DNA from: Chloroflexota bacterium
GTDB lineage: Bacteria > Chloroflexota > Dehalococcoidia > Tepidiformales > Tepidiformaceae
Assembly (NCBI GenBank): GCA_026702615.1
Contig: JAPPBY010000009.1
Coordinates: forward strand, 93,479-157,478
Length of the DNA: 64,000 bases
Direction of reading: 5' to 3'
Every line of letters starts with the position of its first letter. Position 1 is the stretch's first letter. The notes below the pieces were generated by a model, which made no database searches, was not told the DNA's origin, and was given only the letters and a program-made list of their open reading frames with translations. Made by a program: the position numbers and the translations under genes. Of the stretch, positions 32,390 to 41,316 are shown piece after piece.

Positions 32390-32417
32390 GGGGAGGGGCT
32401 CCGCGTAAAGCTGAGTT

Positions 32418-32457
32418 CGTTGCTCAACAATATCAACAACGTGACTTGCCAGCAACG
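32418..32457. promoter_or_regulatory. AT-rich inverted/direct repeat between cysH and sulfite reductase
   Basis: CGTTGCT (32418-32424) and AGCAACG (32451-32457) form a 7-bp inverted repeat; between them CAACAATATCAACAA is a direct repeat. The divergent 159-bp gap (32390-32548) is notably AT-richer here, as expected for a shared regulator site. The regulator is unknown. Confidence 0.4.
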
Positions 32458-32548
32458 ACTGGGCGCGTCCTACATGCTACAGTCGCTTCACACACTCCCA
32501 GCCCGCGAAGGCCGGCCCTGACGAGCCTTCCGCGAAAGGACAGCGTAG

Positions 32549-34330
32549 ATGCGCGCAGTCGAGACTATCGTCCAGACCAACGCTCCCGGCAAGGTTCTGC
32601 CAATCCTGACCGAGGAGCTCGACGACTTTGAGACCGAAGCGACGCGCTTCCTGGCGGGCGGCTACGAGGAAGAGGCGGTTTTCCAGGGCTACCGGCTGAA
32701 GCAGGGCGTGTACGGCCAGCGCCAGCCGAACGTGCAGATGACGCGCGTGAAGCTCCCCTTCGGGGGCGTGACGCCGGACCAGATGGACGCCTTCGGGGAA
32801 CTGGCGGAGCGTTTCGCGCCGCTGCGCAAGGGGCACATCACCACACGCCAGAATTTCCAGTTCCACCACATCCCCCTGGCGCGCATGCCGGACGGCTTGC
32901 GGCTGCTGGCAAGCGTCGGCCTCTCGACGCGCGAGGCCTGCGGCAACACCGTCCGCAACGTGACCGCAGACCCGTGGGCGGGCGTGACCGACGGCGAGCT
33001 GTTCGACGTGACGCCCTACGCGGGCGCGTTCGCACGGTTCTGGCTGCGCAACCCGCTGACACAGCTCCTGCCACGCAAGTTCAAGGTCGCCTTCAGCGCG
33101 GACGACGCGGACGTGGCGATCACGGGCATCCACGACCTCGGCTTCATCCCGCGTATCCAGGACGGGGTGCAGGGCTTCAAGATGGTGTGCGGCGGCGGTC
33201 TCGCGATCATGCCGCGCGAGGCGATCGTCGTGCGCGAGTTCGTCTCGCTGGACGAGTACCTGAAGGTGAGCGAGGCGGTCATCCGCATCTTCAACGCGGC
33301 GGACATGCTGCGGAAGAACCGGGCGATGGCCCGCATCAAGGTGCTCATCGACCGGATCGGGGCGGACCGCTTCCTCGAGATGGTCGACGACGAGCTGTCG
33401 CAGCCGTGGGCGCAGCGCGACTTCAGCCCGGAGCGGCTGCTGTTCCTCGATAACGAGGAAGAGCGGGCGCCGGCCCGGCGGGACTCCTACGCGCAGCCGG
33501 GTGACGACGCAGCCGCGTTCACGCAGTTCGTCTCGGCGAACGTGAAGGCGCAGAAGCAGCAAGGCTTCAGCACCGTCGAGATCAAGATCACGCGCGGCGA
33601 CCTGACGCCAGCGCAGTTCCACGGCATCGCCGACATCATGCGTGAGCACTGCGGCGGCAACGCCCGCACGACCGTGCAGCAGAACATGGTGCTGCGCTGG
33701 GTACGCGACGAGGGCCTGTACGAGGTCTACTCGCGGCTGGTCGACCTGGGCCTGGCGGAAGCGGGCGCGGGCACGGTGACGGATGTCGTGAGCTGCCCCG
33801 GCACGGACAGCTGCAAGCTCGGCATCACGAGCTCGATGGGCCTGAACCGCGCCATCCAGGATCGAGTGACCGACCTGGCGGTGGCGGACCCGCTCGTCGA
33901 GAAGCTGCACATCAAGATGAGCGGCTGCCCCAACAGCTGCGGCCAGCACCACCTCGGCAACATCGGTTTCCACGGCGCGGCCATGAAGGTCGACGGACAC
34001 CAACTCCCCGCGTACCACGCCTTCATCGGCGGCGGCTATGAGGAGGGGAACGGCAAGGTGCGCGTCGGTACGCAGCTGAAGTTGCGGTTGCCGGCCAAGC
34101 GCACGCCCGACGCCGTGCAGCGCTGGCTCGACCTGTACCAGCGCGAGCGCGAAGACGGCGAGGAGTTCAACGCCTACTTCGACCGCGTGGGCAAGGTGCC
34201 GTTCGAGCAGGCCGTGCAGGACCTGACGATTCCGGGCGACTTCTCGGACGACAATCGCGAGATGTTCATCGACTGGACGAAGTTCGAGCTCTACGTGTTG
34301 GAGCGCGGCGAGGGCGAGTGCGCGGTCTAG
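32549..34330 (+). CDS. siroheme nitrite/sulfite reductase (probably assimilatory sulfite reductase)
   Basis: A 593-residue two-repeat NIR/SIR protein. The second half has CPGTDSCKLGIT and MSGCPNSCGQH, the four cysteines that ligate [4Fe-4S] and siroheme. Residues RLKQGVYGQRQPN and TTRQNFQFHHIP fit the ferredoxin-type partner. It reduces sulfite to sulfide (or nitrite to ammonia); the position opposite cysH makes sulfite reduction more likely. The start ATG follows AAAGGACAG. The C-terminal TIPGDFSDDNREMF tail is usual. Confidence 0.93.
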   Translation: MRAVETIVQTNAPGKVLPILTEELDDFETEATRFLAGGYEEEAVFQGYRLKQGVYGQRQPNVQMTRVKLPFGGVTPDQMDAFGELAERFAPLRKGHITTRQNFQFHHIPLARMPDGLRLLASVGLSTREACGNTVRNVTADPWAGVTDGELFDVTPYAGAFARFWLRNPLTQLLPRKFKVAFSADDADVAITGIHDLGFIPRIQDGVQGFKMVCGGGLAIMPREAIVVREFVSLDEYLKVSEAVIRIFNAADMLRKNRAMARIKVLIDRIGADRFLEMVDDELSQPWAQRDFSPERLLFLDNEEERAPARRDSYAQPGDDAAAFTQFVSANVKAQKQQGFSTVEIKITRGDLTPAQFHGIADIMREHCGGNARTTVQQNMVLRWVRDEGLYEVYSRLVDLGLAEAGAGTVTDVVSCPGTDSCKLGITSSMGLNRAIQDRVTDLAVADPLVEKLHIKMSGCPNSCGQHHLGNIGFHGAAMKVDGHQLPAYHAFIGGGYEEGNGKVRVGTQLKLRLPAKRTPDAVQRWLDLYQREREDGEEFNAYFDRVGKVPFEQAVQDLTIPGDFSDDNREMFIDWTKFELYVLERGEGECAV

Positions 34331-34356
34331 CGGCCTAGCATCCCGGGAGGGACGTC

Positions 34357-35331
34357 ATGGAAGGCCTGGAGTTCCGGCGGCACCGGCGGTTGCGCAGCTC
34401 GCAGGCCATGCGCGGGCTCGTGCGCGAGACCGAGCTGACGCCGTCCCACCTGGTCGCGCCCCTGTTCGTCGAGGAAGGACTGGAAGGCCGCGCGCCCATC
34501 GAGGCGATGCCGGGACAGTCGCGGCTGGGGCTGAAGGCGCTGGTCGACGAAGCGCGGGAGCTACAGGATACGGGCGTGCCGGCTGTGCTGCTGTTCGGGA
34601 TTCCGGCCGTCAAAGACGAGCGCGGCTCCGGCGCCTACGACGACCGCGGTGTCGTCCAGGAAGCGATCCGGCGCCTGAAGGACGCTGTCCCGGAGATGCT
34701 GGTCATCGGCGACGTGTGCCTGTGCGAGTACACGAGCCACGGGCACTGCGGGCTGCTGACGGACGAGGGCGAGGTCGATAACGACGCGAGCCTGCCGCTG
34801 CTGGCCGACATGGCCGTGAGCCTCGCCGACGCGGGCTGCGACATCGTCGCGCCCAGCGACATGCTGGACGGACGCGTCGTCGCCATCCGCGAGGCGCTCG
34901 ATGGCTCGGGGCTGAGCGATACGGCCATCCTCTCGTACGCGGCGAAGTTCTCGAGCGCGTTCTACGGGCCGTTCCGCGAGGCAGCGGACAGTACCCCGGC
35001 CTTCGGCGACCGACGTGGCTACCAGATGGACCCGGCGAACGCCCGCATGGCGCGGGACGAAGCGCTCACGGACATCGAGGAGGGAGCGGACATGGTGATG
35101 GTGAAGCCGGCGCTCCCGTATCTCGACGTGCTGCGCTCGGTACGGGAGGCGGTTGACGTGCCGGTCGCCGCCTACAACGTGAGCGGCGAATACAGCATGT
35201 TGAAGGCGGCGGCGGCGAACGGGTGGATCGAGGAGGAGCGGGCCGTCGACGAGGCGCTCATGTCGATCCGGCGCGCGGGGGCGGACATCATCATCACGTA
35301 CCACGCCAAGGAGTGGGCGCGGAGCCGCTAG
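34357..35331 (+). CDS. hemB: delta-aminolevulinic acid dehydratase (porphobilinogen synthase)
   Basis: A 324-residue TIM-barrel enzyme that joins two 5-aminolevulinate molecules for haem/siroheme. DVCLCEYTSHGHCG holds the zinc-binding cysteines of the Zn type; VMVKPALPYLDV holds the Schiff-base lysine region and YNVSGEYSML follows. The start follows GGGAGG, with a TAGCAT box close upstream that could be its own -10. Position directly after the siroheme enzyme is functionally apt. Confidence 0.97.
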   Translation: MEGLEFRRHRRLRSSQAMRGLVRETELTPSHLVAPLFVEEGLEGRAPIEAMPGQSRLGLKALVDEARELQDTGVPAVLLFGIPAVKDERGSGAYDDRGVVQEAIRRLKDAVPEMLVIGDVCLCEYTSHGHCGLLTDEGEVDNDASLPLLADMAVSLADAGCDIVAPSDMLDGRVVAIREALDGSGLSDTAILSYAAKFSSAFYGPFREAADSTPAFGDRRGYQMDPANARMARDEALTDIEEGADMVMVKPALPYLDVLRSVREAVDVPVAAYNVSGEYSMLKAAAANGWIEEERAVDEALMSIRRAGADIIITYHAKEWARSR

Positions 35332-35343
35332 CCGGTATCTGCC

Positions 35344-36624
35344 TCAGTCAGGGTCGATAGCGGCGACGGCGCCGCTCTCGATGGCGTCCATGATGGCATC
35401 GTCCAAGAGACCGGCCCAGGCGAGGATGTCGCGCGTCTCGGAGCGGAAGGGGGCAGGGGTGGGCCCCGGCGCGAATCCGTCGTCATCCAGCTTGAGCGCG
35501 CTCCCGAGCGTGGTGAAGGGGCCTGCCTCGGGATGGTCGCGGTGGATGAAGAGGTCGTTGGCGGCAGCCTGCTCGTTATCGATGAGCTCGGTGGGGAAGC
35601 GGACGCGGGAGACGGGGATGCCGGCCTCGCGCAGGCGTGCTTCCCAGTGGTCGGTGGTCTCGGCGGCGAAGAGCGCCTCGATCTGGTCCCGCAGGTCGGT
35701 ATCAAGGGCGTGGCGCTCTTCCTGGGGGAGGTTGGGGTCGAGGGCGGGGTCGTGGAGCCCCACGACCTCCATGAGCCGGCGGCGCAGCCCCACGCTGGGG
35801 CAGGCGATGGCGATGGCAGAGTCCTTCGTGGTGAAGGTGCGGTAGTAGATGCTGACCAGGCGTGCGACACGACTGCTCGGCATGTGGCTGGCCTGCTCGG
35901 CGTAGGGCATGCCGCTCGCCCTGGCCTCGGCGAGCCAGTCGAGGTAGGTCGAATGCGTCTCGCCGTCCTGATCCTCGACGCGGATAAGGAGGTTGTTCTG
36001 GAGGATGAGGGCCGACATGAGCAGGGAGGTATCGACCCGTCCGCCACGGCCGGTGCTGGTGCGGCGGTAGAGGGCGGAGGCGACGCCGTAGGCGAGCAGG
36101 GCCGCGCACATGAAGTCGGAGATGGGCGAGCCCTCGGCGATGGGGCGGCCGTCGCGCATGCCGCCGTTCATGGCCATGAGGCCGCTGTGCGCCTGCACGA
36201 CCTGGTCCATGCCGGCGAGACCGGCGTCGGGCCCCTTCTCCCCGAAGGCCGTCACGTTGCCCACGATGATGCGGGGATAGCGCTCGGAGAGACTGTCGTA
36301 GTCGAGGCCGAACTGGGCAGCGAGGCCGGGGCGGAGGTTCGTCAGGACGACGTCGGTTTTGGCGAGCAGGGCATCGAGGATGCCGGCGGCCTTCTCGTGG
36401 CGGAGGGCGAGGGGGAGGGAGTGGGTGCCGCGGTTGCGGGCAAGGAAGTGGCGGGTGACATCGCCCCAGCGGTAGCCGGTGTGCCGCGAGGCCTCGCCCT
36501 CGAGGGGCTCGATCTTGATGACCCGGGCGCCACCATCGGCGAGGAGCTGGGCGCCGTAGGGGACGGCGACAAACTGGCCGAATTCGAGCACCGTAATCCC
36601 GGCGAAGGGCTGCTCGTCGCTCAC
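35344..36624 (-). CDS. CaiB/BaiF (class III) CoA-transferase
   Basis: A 426-residue family III CoA-transferase. The N-terminal domain has FGQFVAVPYGAQLLADGGAR with the GA motif; AGMDQVVQAHSGLMAMNG contains the catalytic Asp that forms the acyl-anhydride/CoA thioester. It moves CoA between carboxylic acids (formyl, carnitine, succinyl and similar). The start overlaps the stop of the small DUF4177-like gene by 4 nt, and it converges on hemB. Substrate unknown. Confidence 0.93.
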   Translation of the reverse strand: MSDEQPFAGITVLEFGQFVAVPYGAQLLADGGARVIKIEPLEGEASRHTGYRWGDVTRHFLARNRGTHSLPLALRHEKAAGILDALLAKTDVVLTNLRPGLAAQFGLDYDSLSERYPRIIVGNVTAFGEKGPDAGLAGMDQVVQAHSGLMAMNGGMRDGRPIAEGSPISDFMCAALLAYGVASALYRRTSTGRGGRVDTSLLMSALILQNNLLIRVEDQDGETHSTYLDWLAEARASGMPYAEQASHMPSSRVARLVSIYYRTFTTKDSAIAIACPSVGLRRRLMEVVGLHDPALDPNLPQEERHALDTDLRDQIEALFAAETTDHWEARLREAGIPVSRVRFPTELIDNEQAAANDLFIHRDHPEAGPFTTLGSALKLDDDGFAPGPTPAPFRSETRDILAWAGLLDDAIMDAIESGAVAAIDPD

Positions 36625-36875
36625 GAATCGTCCTGCTGGGGCCGCTTGAAGTAGAGCATCTCGCGGAAGACCAGCTGTGTGCCGACCCAGTTCTCGACGC
36701 GCGCGTCGGAGACCATCTCCCAGCCCGCATCGCCGAGGTCGCGCAACGCTTCGGCGAGGTCGTTCTGGCCGTACTCGCGGTCGTCCTCGGGTTGGTGGCT
36801 GAAGTTGGCGACGATGGGCTGGTCCATGCCGCTGACGACGACGCGGGCGTACTCCCAGCGGGTGCGGCCGGTCAC
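36621..36875 (-). CDS. DUF4177-like small protein
   Basis: 84 residues with an N-terminal WEYARVVVSG strand, an acidic loop, EALRDLGDAGWEMVSDARVE (the L-x-x-x-G-x-x-GWE pattern of DUF4177-like proteins) and a final beta segment ending MLYFKRP. Function unknown. It overlaps the PHP gene upstream and the CoA-transferase downstream by 4 nt each, so the three are translated together. Confidence 0.75.
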   Translation of the reverse strand: MTGRTRWEYARVVVSGMDQPIVANFSHQPEDDREYGQNDLAEALRDLGDAGWEMVSDARVENWVGTQLVFREMLYFKRPQQDDS

Positions 36876-37585
36876 GCGGGCACCTCTACGGGAGGCGGCG
36901 CATCCCAGAAATTCTCCACCTCACCCTCAGGGAGGCCTTGAACGGGGGTGTAGGCGCCCCGGTGCAGGAGCTGCAGGAAGTGTTCGGGGGTTTCAACGGT
37001 CTCGTCGAACTGGGTGCTGAAATAGCCGATACCCTGGTTCGAGTGGGCGTCGGACCCACCAGTCCCCGGCTTGCCCAGGATCTTTGCGACCTGCAGGGCG
37101 AAGTAGTTCTCGCGAGGAGTGTTGCAGCCGTTGAGCACCTCGACGGCGTCGACGAGCTGGAACACGGGAAGCTTCGCCGCCTCTTCGGGGCCAAGCGTGA
37201 AGGCCGGCTTCCCCTGGCGCTTGAAGTGGATTGGGTCGAAGAAGTGGCGGAAGGGGTGGGCGACGATGAGGTAGGCGCCCTGCTCATCGGCGACCTCGCG
37301 TAGCCGCTCGAGGCGGCGGATGCCGCCCTCGTAGCCGCGCAGGCCGACGGCGACGACGTGGCCATGGTCGGTCGAGACCTCCATGCCGTTCGAGATGAAT
37401 GTCTCCGGGTGAGCTTTGCGGAAGGGGGCGAGGTCCCACCTCTCCCACATGCGGTCGTGCTCGGTGATGTTCACGCCGGTGAGGCCGATGCGGTTGGCCT
37501 CGGCGATGAGATCCTCCGGGTCGAGCATGGAGTCGGACGCACCACGGGTCGTGTGCAGGTGCATATCGACGATGGTGCCGGCCAC
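36872..37585 (-). CDS. PHP-domain metal-dependent phosphoesterase
   Basis: A 237-residue PHP protein with the metal-ligand set: DMHLHTTRGASD (motif I), NITEHDRMW (II), the GMEVSTDHGHVVAVG stretch, VAHPFRHFFDP (III) and GSDAHSNQG (IV). It lacks fused DNA-polymerase parts, so it is a stand-alone phosphoesterase of unknown substrate. The start is GTG at 37585 with GGAGG 6 nt upstream. A TAAGAT box at 37628-37633 may be its -10. Downstream genes overlap, forming an operon with DUF4177 and the CoA-transferase. Confidence 0.88.
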   Translation of the reverse strand: MAGTIVDMHLHTTRGASDSMLDPEDLIAEANRIGLTGVNITEHDRMWERWDLAPFRKAHPETFISNGMEVSTDHGHVVAVGLRGYEGGIRRLERLREVADEQGAYLIVAHPFRHFFDPIHFKRQGKPAFTLGPEEAAKLPVFQLVDAVEVLNGCNTPRENYFALQVAKILGKPGTGGSDAHSNQGIGYFSTQFDETVETPEHFLQLLHRGAYTPVQGLPEGEVENFWDAPPPVEVPA

Positions 37586-37631
37586 GTTTCCCTCCGCGCT
37601 CGTGAACAGTGGCACAAGCGCGCCAGCTATC

Positions 37632-38045
37632 TTATCGGCCCGCCAGGTGAGGCAGAAGCCAGCCAAAGAGACCGACGCAGGGAAGGCCCAGCCCCACCCA
37701 CATCCACCAGAGGCGCGTCCAGAGAATGCTGAGGAGCATGACGGGCGCAACCGAGAAGACAACGGCGATGATCGTGAAGACCGCGCTCGGGCTGGCGAGG
37801 CCATCCGGCTGGGCGCCGAGATCGGCGACCTCGTAGATGATTGCGGCCACGAGCCCGACGAAGACCCAGCTCAGCACCGAGGCCGTAAGGATGGGGACAA
37901 GGAGGAGCGGTCCGGCGACATCGCGGTCGACCCACCGTTGAAGGGCCTCGGTATCACGCGCGCGAAATACGAGGTAGGTGACGGCGACGCTCGTCAGCAT
38001 GGCCATCACGTAGCCGGCCATGGCGCCCGCGATCAGCGCCGCCAT
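37632..38045 (-). CDS. four-helix membrane protein
   Basis: A 137-residue protein with four hydrophobic helices (for example AGAMAGYVMAMLTSVAVTYL and VPILTASVLSWVFVGLVAAI) and one cytoplasmic acidic loop (DTEALQRWVDRDVAG). I do not recognise the family. The start overlaps the ispE end by 13 nt, so it is translated after ispE; the substrate or role is unknown. Confidence 0.75.
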   Translation of the reverse strand: MAALIAGAMAGYVMAMLTSVAVTYLVFRARDTEALQRWVDRDVAGPLLLVPILTASVLSWVFVGLVAAIIYEVADLGAQPDGLASPSAVFTIIAVVFSVAPVMLLSILWTRLWWMWVGLGLPCVGLFGWLLPHLAGR

Positions 38046-38908
38046 AGCGAACCGGCCGTGGCCGTGGGGATGATGGTGCAGTCGAGCCCCGCAGCGGCTC
38101 GCCGCACGCGCTCGGCCTGGTCCATGGGGCCGATCCAGAACAGGGTCGGGCCGGCGCCGGCGAGGCGGATGGCCTCTCCGGTTCTCGCCTCGAGCTGCTC
38201 CCAGAGACTGGCCAGACCGGGGAAGCAGTCGAAGGCGACGCGCTCGAAGCTGTTGTAGAGGTCGGCCCCCGTGACCTGCCCGGGCAGGCGCTTCGCCAGC
38301 GCCGTACTCACGGTCGGTTCGTCGACCTGGCCGTCGCGATCGAGGGCGCGGAAGAGGGTGGCGGTCTTGTTGGGGAGGGTGTTGGGCGGGATGAAGAGCA
38401 CGACGCCGTGCCCGGGGAGGTCGGGGAGGGGGGTGACGCGCTCGCCCCGACCCTCGACCAGCGCCGTGCCGCCCGCGAGGAAGAACGGCTCGTCGCTGCC
38501 GACGGCGGCGGCGGCGGTCGCGAGCGCGCTCTCGGTGACGCCGGGCCAGTGGCGGGCGAGCAAGCGGAGGACGGTGGCGGCGTCGGAAGCGCCGCCACCG
38601 AGGCCGCCCGCGGCCGGAATACGCTTCACGATGTGGATGCGGAAGGGCTCGGGCTCGCGCCCGAGCGCGCCTGCGAGGGCATCGATTGCCCGCCAGGCGA
38701 GGTTCTGGGGACCGCCGGGGGAGCCGCCGGCGAAGGGACCGGTGTTCTCGATCGAAGTCGCCGCAGCCGGCTCCAGCGCGACCTCATCGGCGAGGGTAAG
38801 CGTCTGGAGGATGCTGGTGAGGTCGTGGTAGCCGTCGGGGCGGGTGGCGCCAACCTCGAGGGTGAGGTTGATCTTGGCGGGGGCGAGGCCGGTCAGCGTG
38901 TCAGGCAT
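38033..38908 (-). CDS. ispE: 4-diphosphocytidyl-2-C-methyl-D-erythritol kinase
   Basis: A 291-residue GHMP kinase of the MEP isoprenoid pathway that phosphorylates CDP-ME. APAKINLTLEVGATRPDGYHD is the N-terminal substrate stretch (split by family residues), IPAAGGLGGGASDAATVLR the ATP-binding GHMP motif and AGAGPTLFWIG motif 3. The start overlaps the rsmA end by 8 nt and its product would feed uppS-dependent lipids. Confidence 0.95.
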   Translation of the reverse strand: MPDTLTGLAPAKINLTLEVGATRPDGYHDLTSILQTLTLADEVALEPAAATSIENTGPFAGGSPGGPQNLAWRAIDALAGALGREPEPFRIHIVKRIPAAGGLGGGASDAATVLRLLARHWPGVTESALATAAAAVGSDEPFFLAGGTALVEGRGERVTPLPDLPGHGVVLFIPPNTLPNKTATLFRALDRDGQVDEPTVSTALAKRLPGQVTGADLYNSFERVAFDCFPGLASLWEQLEARTGEAIRLAGAGPTLFWIGPMDQAERVRRAAAGLDCTIIPTATAGSLWRR

Positions 38909-39722
38909 GAGAGGCGGAAGCCTCGAAGGCATCGAGGAGGGCGAGCCATTCCGGGATGTCGAGCGTCTCCGGGCGGCGGTGGGAGTCGATACCGGCAGCA
39001 TCGAGGGCCGGGCGGACGGCATCGGGGACGTGGCCGGGGGCGCGGGAGAGGGCGTTGTGGATCTGCTTGCGGGGGTTGCGAAAGGCTCCCGACACGAGCG
39101 CGAAGAAGGCCTCGTCGCGCTCAGGGGGAACGAGGGGCGTCCCGCGCAGCGCGAGGCGAACGACGGAGGAGTGCACGGCAGGGGGCGGGTCGAAGGCATT
39201 GGGAGGGACATCGAAGAGCGGTTCGGGCACGGCGTGGTTCTGGACGGAGATGCCGAGCAACGAGAGCTTGCCGGGGCTGGCGGTGATCTCGCGGGCGACC
39301 TCACGCTGCACCATCACCACCAGCTCCGTCGGGCGAGGCCAGCCTTCGAGCAGATGACGGATGATCGGGTTGGCGGCGAAGTAGGGGAGGTTCCCGACGA
39401 CGCTGAAGGGGCGCCCCGCGGGAATCACCTCGGCGAGGTCGAAGATGCGGGCGTCCCCTTCCACCAGCGTGAGACGTTTACGGCCGGCGAAGCGCTGGCG
39501 GAGGTGGCCGATGAGGCGGGGCTCGACCTCGAGCGCGACGACCTCGTGGCCAGCGTCCAGCAGGGTTCCGGTGAGCTGGCCCGTGCCGGCGCCGATCTCG
39601 AAGAGGACGCCGCCCTCGGGCACCCGCACAGCAGCGGCGATGTCAGCCAGCACGCCGGTATCGACGAGGAAGTGCTGACCAAGCGCTTTGCGGGCGCGCG
39701 GTCCCCGAGATCTTGCGCTCAT
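38901..39722 (-). CDS. rsmA: 16S rRNA dimethyladenosine transferase
   Basis: A 273-residue KsgA/RsmA family protein that dimethylates two adjacent adenosines near the 16S 3' end. SAM site: LFEIGAGTGQLTGTLL; catalytic motif: VVGNLPYFAANPIIRHLLEG (NLPY); the N-terminus has KALGQHFLVDTGVL. TACCAT is 6 nt before the ATG, without a Shine-Dalgarno, suggesting a leaderless start. The rsmA-G5/3D adjacency matches the yabE-rnmV-ksgA neighbourhood of Bacillus. Confidence 0.96.
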   Translation of the reverse strand: MSARSRGPRARKALGQHFLVDTGVLADIAAAVRVPEGGVLFEIGAGTGQLTGTLLDAGHEVVALEVEPRLIGHLRQRFAGRKRLTLVEGDARIFDLAEVIPAGRPFSVVGNLPYFAANPIIRHLLEGWPRPTELVVMVQREVAREITASPGKLSLLGISVQNHAVPEPLFDVPPNAFDPPPAVHSSVVRLALRGTPLVPPERDEAFFALVSGAFRNPRKQIHNALSRAPGHVPDAVRPALDAAGIDSHRRPETLDIPEWLALLDAFEASASHA

Positions 39723-39728
39723 GACGCG

Positions 39729-39734
39729 ATGGTA
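39729..39734 (-). promoter_or_regulatory. -10 box (TACCAT) before rsmA
   Basis: TACCAT 6 nt upstream of the rsmA ATG on the minus strand; same geometry as before the HEAT gene and the double CoA-transferase. Confidence 0.5.
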
Positions 39735-39750
39735 GGCCCGGCCACGAGGG

Positions 39751-41259
39751 TCAGTCGAGGAGGTAGATATGGACGTAGCCGGTGTGCCACGGCTCGGGCG
39801 GATGGTCCATGGGGAAGCCGAGGTCGATGTCGTAGCCGTTGATCAGGCCACCGGTGTCGGCGGCGAGGCACTCGCCGTAGCCGGGTACGTAGAACCTGGT
39901 GCCCAGGGGAATGTAGTCCGGATCGACGGCGCAGATGCCGTATTCGAGGGGTACGCCGGTGAAGGTGATGCCGTAGGCGGGATCGCCGGGGGGCGCCCAC
40001 CCGTGCGTGGCGTTGTACCAGGTGGCCCACACCCGCAGCTTCTGGGTGTAGGGCCCATCGTAGTCGTCGACGACGACAGGGGAGACGCCGTCATCGGCCA
40101 CGGGGCCGCGGAGGCGCTCGCCGGAGATGGGTTCCGAGAGGACGAAGGCGGAGTGCGGCTCACGGGAGATCTCCGCGCCGTTCTCGTAAGTCACTTCTTC
40201 CCAGACCCGTACTTCGCCGGGGATCCCCTCGACGAGGCGTACCTCGCCGGGGGCCAGCGTGTGGTCATCGCGCCAGTAGATGTCTGCCGGAGTCTGTTGG
40301 ATGTGCTCCTCGACGACCTTCTCGACGAAGAGGACAACGAGCTCCATGTCAGCGATGAGCGCCGCGTCGAGGGGGTGAGAGATGCGGTCGTGCTCTCCCA
40401 GCTCAATCTCGAGGTCGGCGAGCGCCTCCCCGACGGTCTCGGCGGCTATCCGCAACGTGTCGACCTGACCACCGATGTTGACCGTTATCAGGACCCTGGG
40501 CGGAAGGGCGGCCACCGCCCGGAAGAGCGTTTCCATATCGGGAGGTGACGAGCTCTCGATGGGCCTCCAGGCGTGCGGGTCGACGAGCACGCTGAGGATG
40601 CGGCGAGCAGGCACCGCCTCAAGCACCGGAGCTACCTCGGCTTCCGGCGGAGACGACGCCGCAGCGATCGAGTCCGTGACGGGTACCTCGGGGAGGGCGC
40701 GGATGACCTCGATGCGGAGGGGCCGCCCATCGGAGGCAGCGGAAACGGACCCAGCGGCGAGGCCGTCGAGTTCGTGGCCGGGAGCGGTGCGGGAGCCTTC
40801 GACGTAGATGCGGTCACCGTCACCGATCTCTACGTTGGCGAGGGCGAGGGCGCCGGCAACGGTGCGGGCCCGCGTCCGCACCTCGATGCGGGCGCCATCG
40901 GCTTGAACCACCACGGGCACGGCCCGCTGGACGGCGAGGGCGGACTGATCGCCGGCGCGGGCCACAAGAACACGGTCACCGGGAGCGAGATCGAGCGCCG
41001 CAGCGTCGAGCGCTTCCTGCTCGTCGCCGAAAGTGGACCGCACCTGCACGGTCGTGTCGCCCGTCACCAGGGTGACGTTTTGGATGGGGAAGAGCTGGAA
41101 GGCGAGCACGACGAGGAGGGCGACCACGAGCATGGCCGCCGCATGCCGGCGACCCCGCGTGGAACGGGAGTACTCGATGGGATCGAAACCGCCGAAGGGC
41201 CGCCCGATCATCGGCGGGGGGTCGATCGGGGGGCGGGGGCGAAGCAGGCTACGGTCCAC
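39751..41259 (-). CDS. G5 and 3D domain cell-wall protein
   Basis: A 502-residue surface protein of the YabE type. After a short basic start, one transmembrane helix (residues ~40-60, MLVVALLVVLAFQLF) anchors it outside. Repeated DUF348-like domains (QNVTLVTGDTTVQVRST; QRAVPVVVQADGARIEV) are followed by a G5 domain (EVRVWEEVTYENGAEIS) and a C-terminal 3D domain, with the three conserved Asp in VDPDYIPLGTRFYV, AADTGGLINGYDIDLG. 3D domains act on peptidoglycan. The start GTG at 41259 has GGAGGGG upstream. It is between rsmA and the SRP RNA. Confidence 0.88.
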   Translation of the reverse strand: MDRSLLRPRPPIDPPPMIGRPFGGFDPIEYSRSTRGRRHAAAMLVVALLVVLAFQLFPIQNVTLVTGDTTVQVRSTFGDEQEALDAAALDLAPGDRVLVARAGDQSALAVQRAVPVVVQADGARIEVRTRARTVAGALALANVEIGDGDRIYVEGSRTAPGHELDGLAAGSVSAASDGRPLRIEVIRALPEVPVTDSIAAASSPPEAEVAPVLEAVPARRILSVLVDPHAWRPIESSSPPDMETLFRAVAALPPRVLITVNIGGQVDTLRIAAETVGEALADLEIELGEHDRISHPLDAALIADMELVVLFVEKVVEEHIQQTPADIYWRDDHTLAPGEVRLVEGIPGEVRVWEEVTYENGAEISREPHSAFVLSEPISGERLRGPVADDGVSPVVVDDYDGPYTQKLRVWATWYNATHGWAPPGDPAYGITFTGVPLEYGICAVDPDYIPLGTRFYVPGYGECLAADTGGLINGYDIDLGFPMDHPPEPWHTGYVHIYLLD

Positions 41260-41277
41260 GAGCACCCCCTCCCCCGC

Positions 41278-41299
41278 AGCCGCCCACGCGTGGGCGGCT
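41278..41299. repeat. perfect 22-bp palindrome after the SRP RNA
   Basis: AGCCGCCCACGCGTGGGCGGCT is fully self-complementary. On the minus strand it begins 17 nt after the SRP RNA 3' end, so it may act as its terminator, although no U-tract follows. Confidence 0.6.
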
Positions 41300-41316
41300 C
41301 GTGAAATCCGACAACG

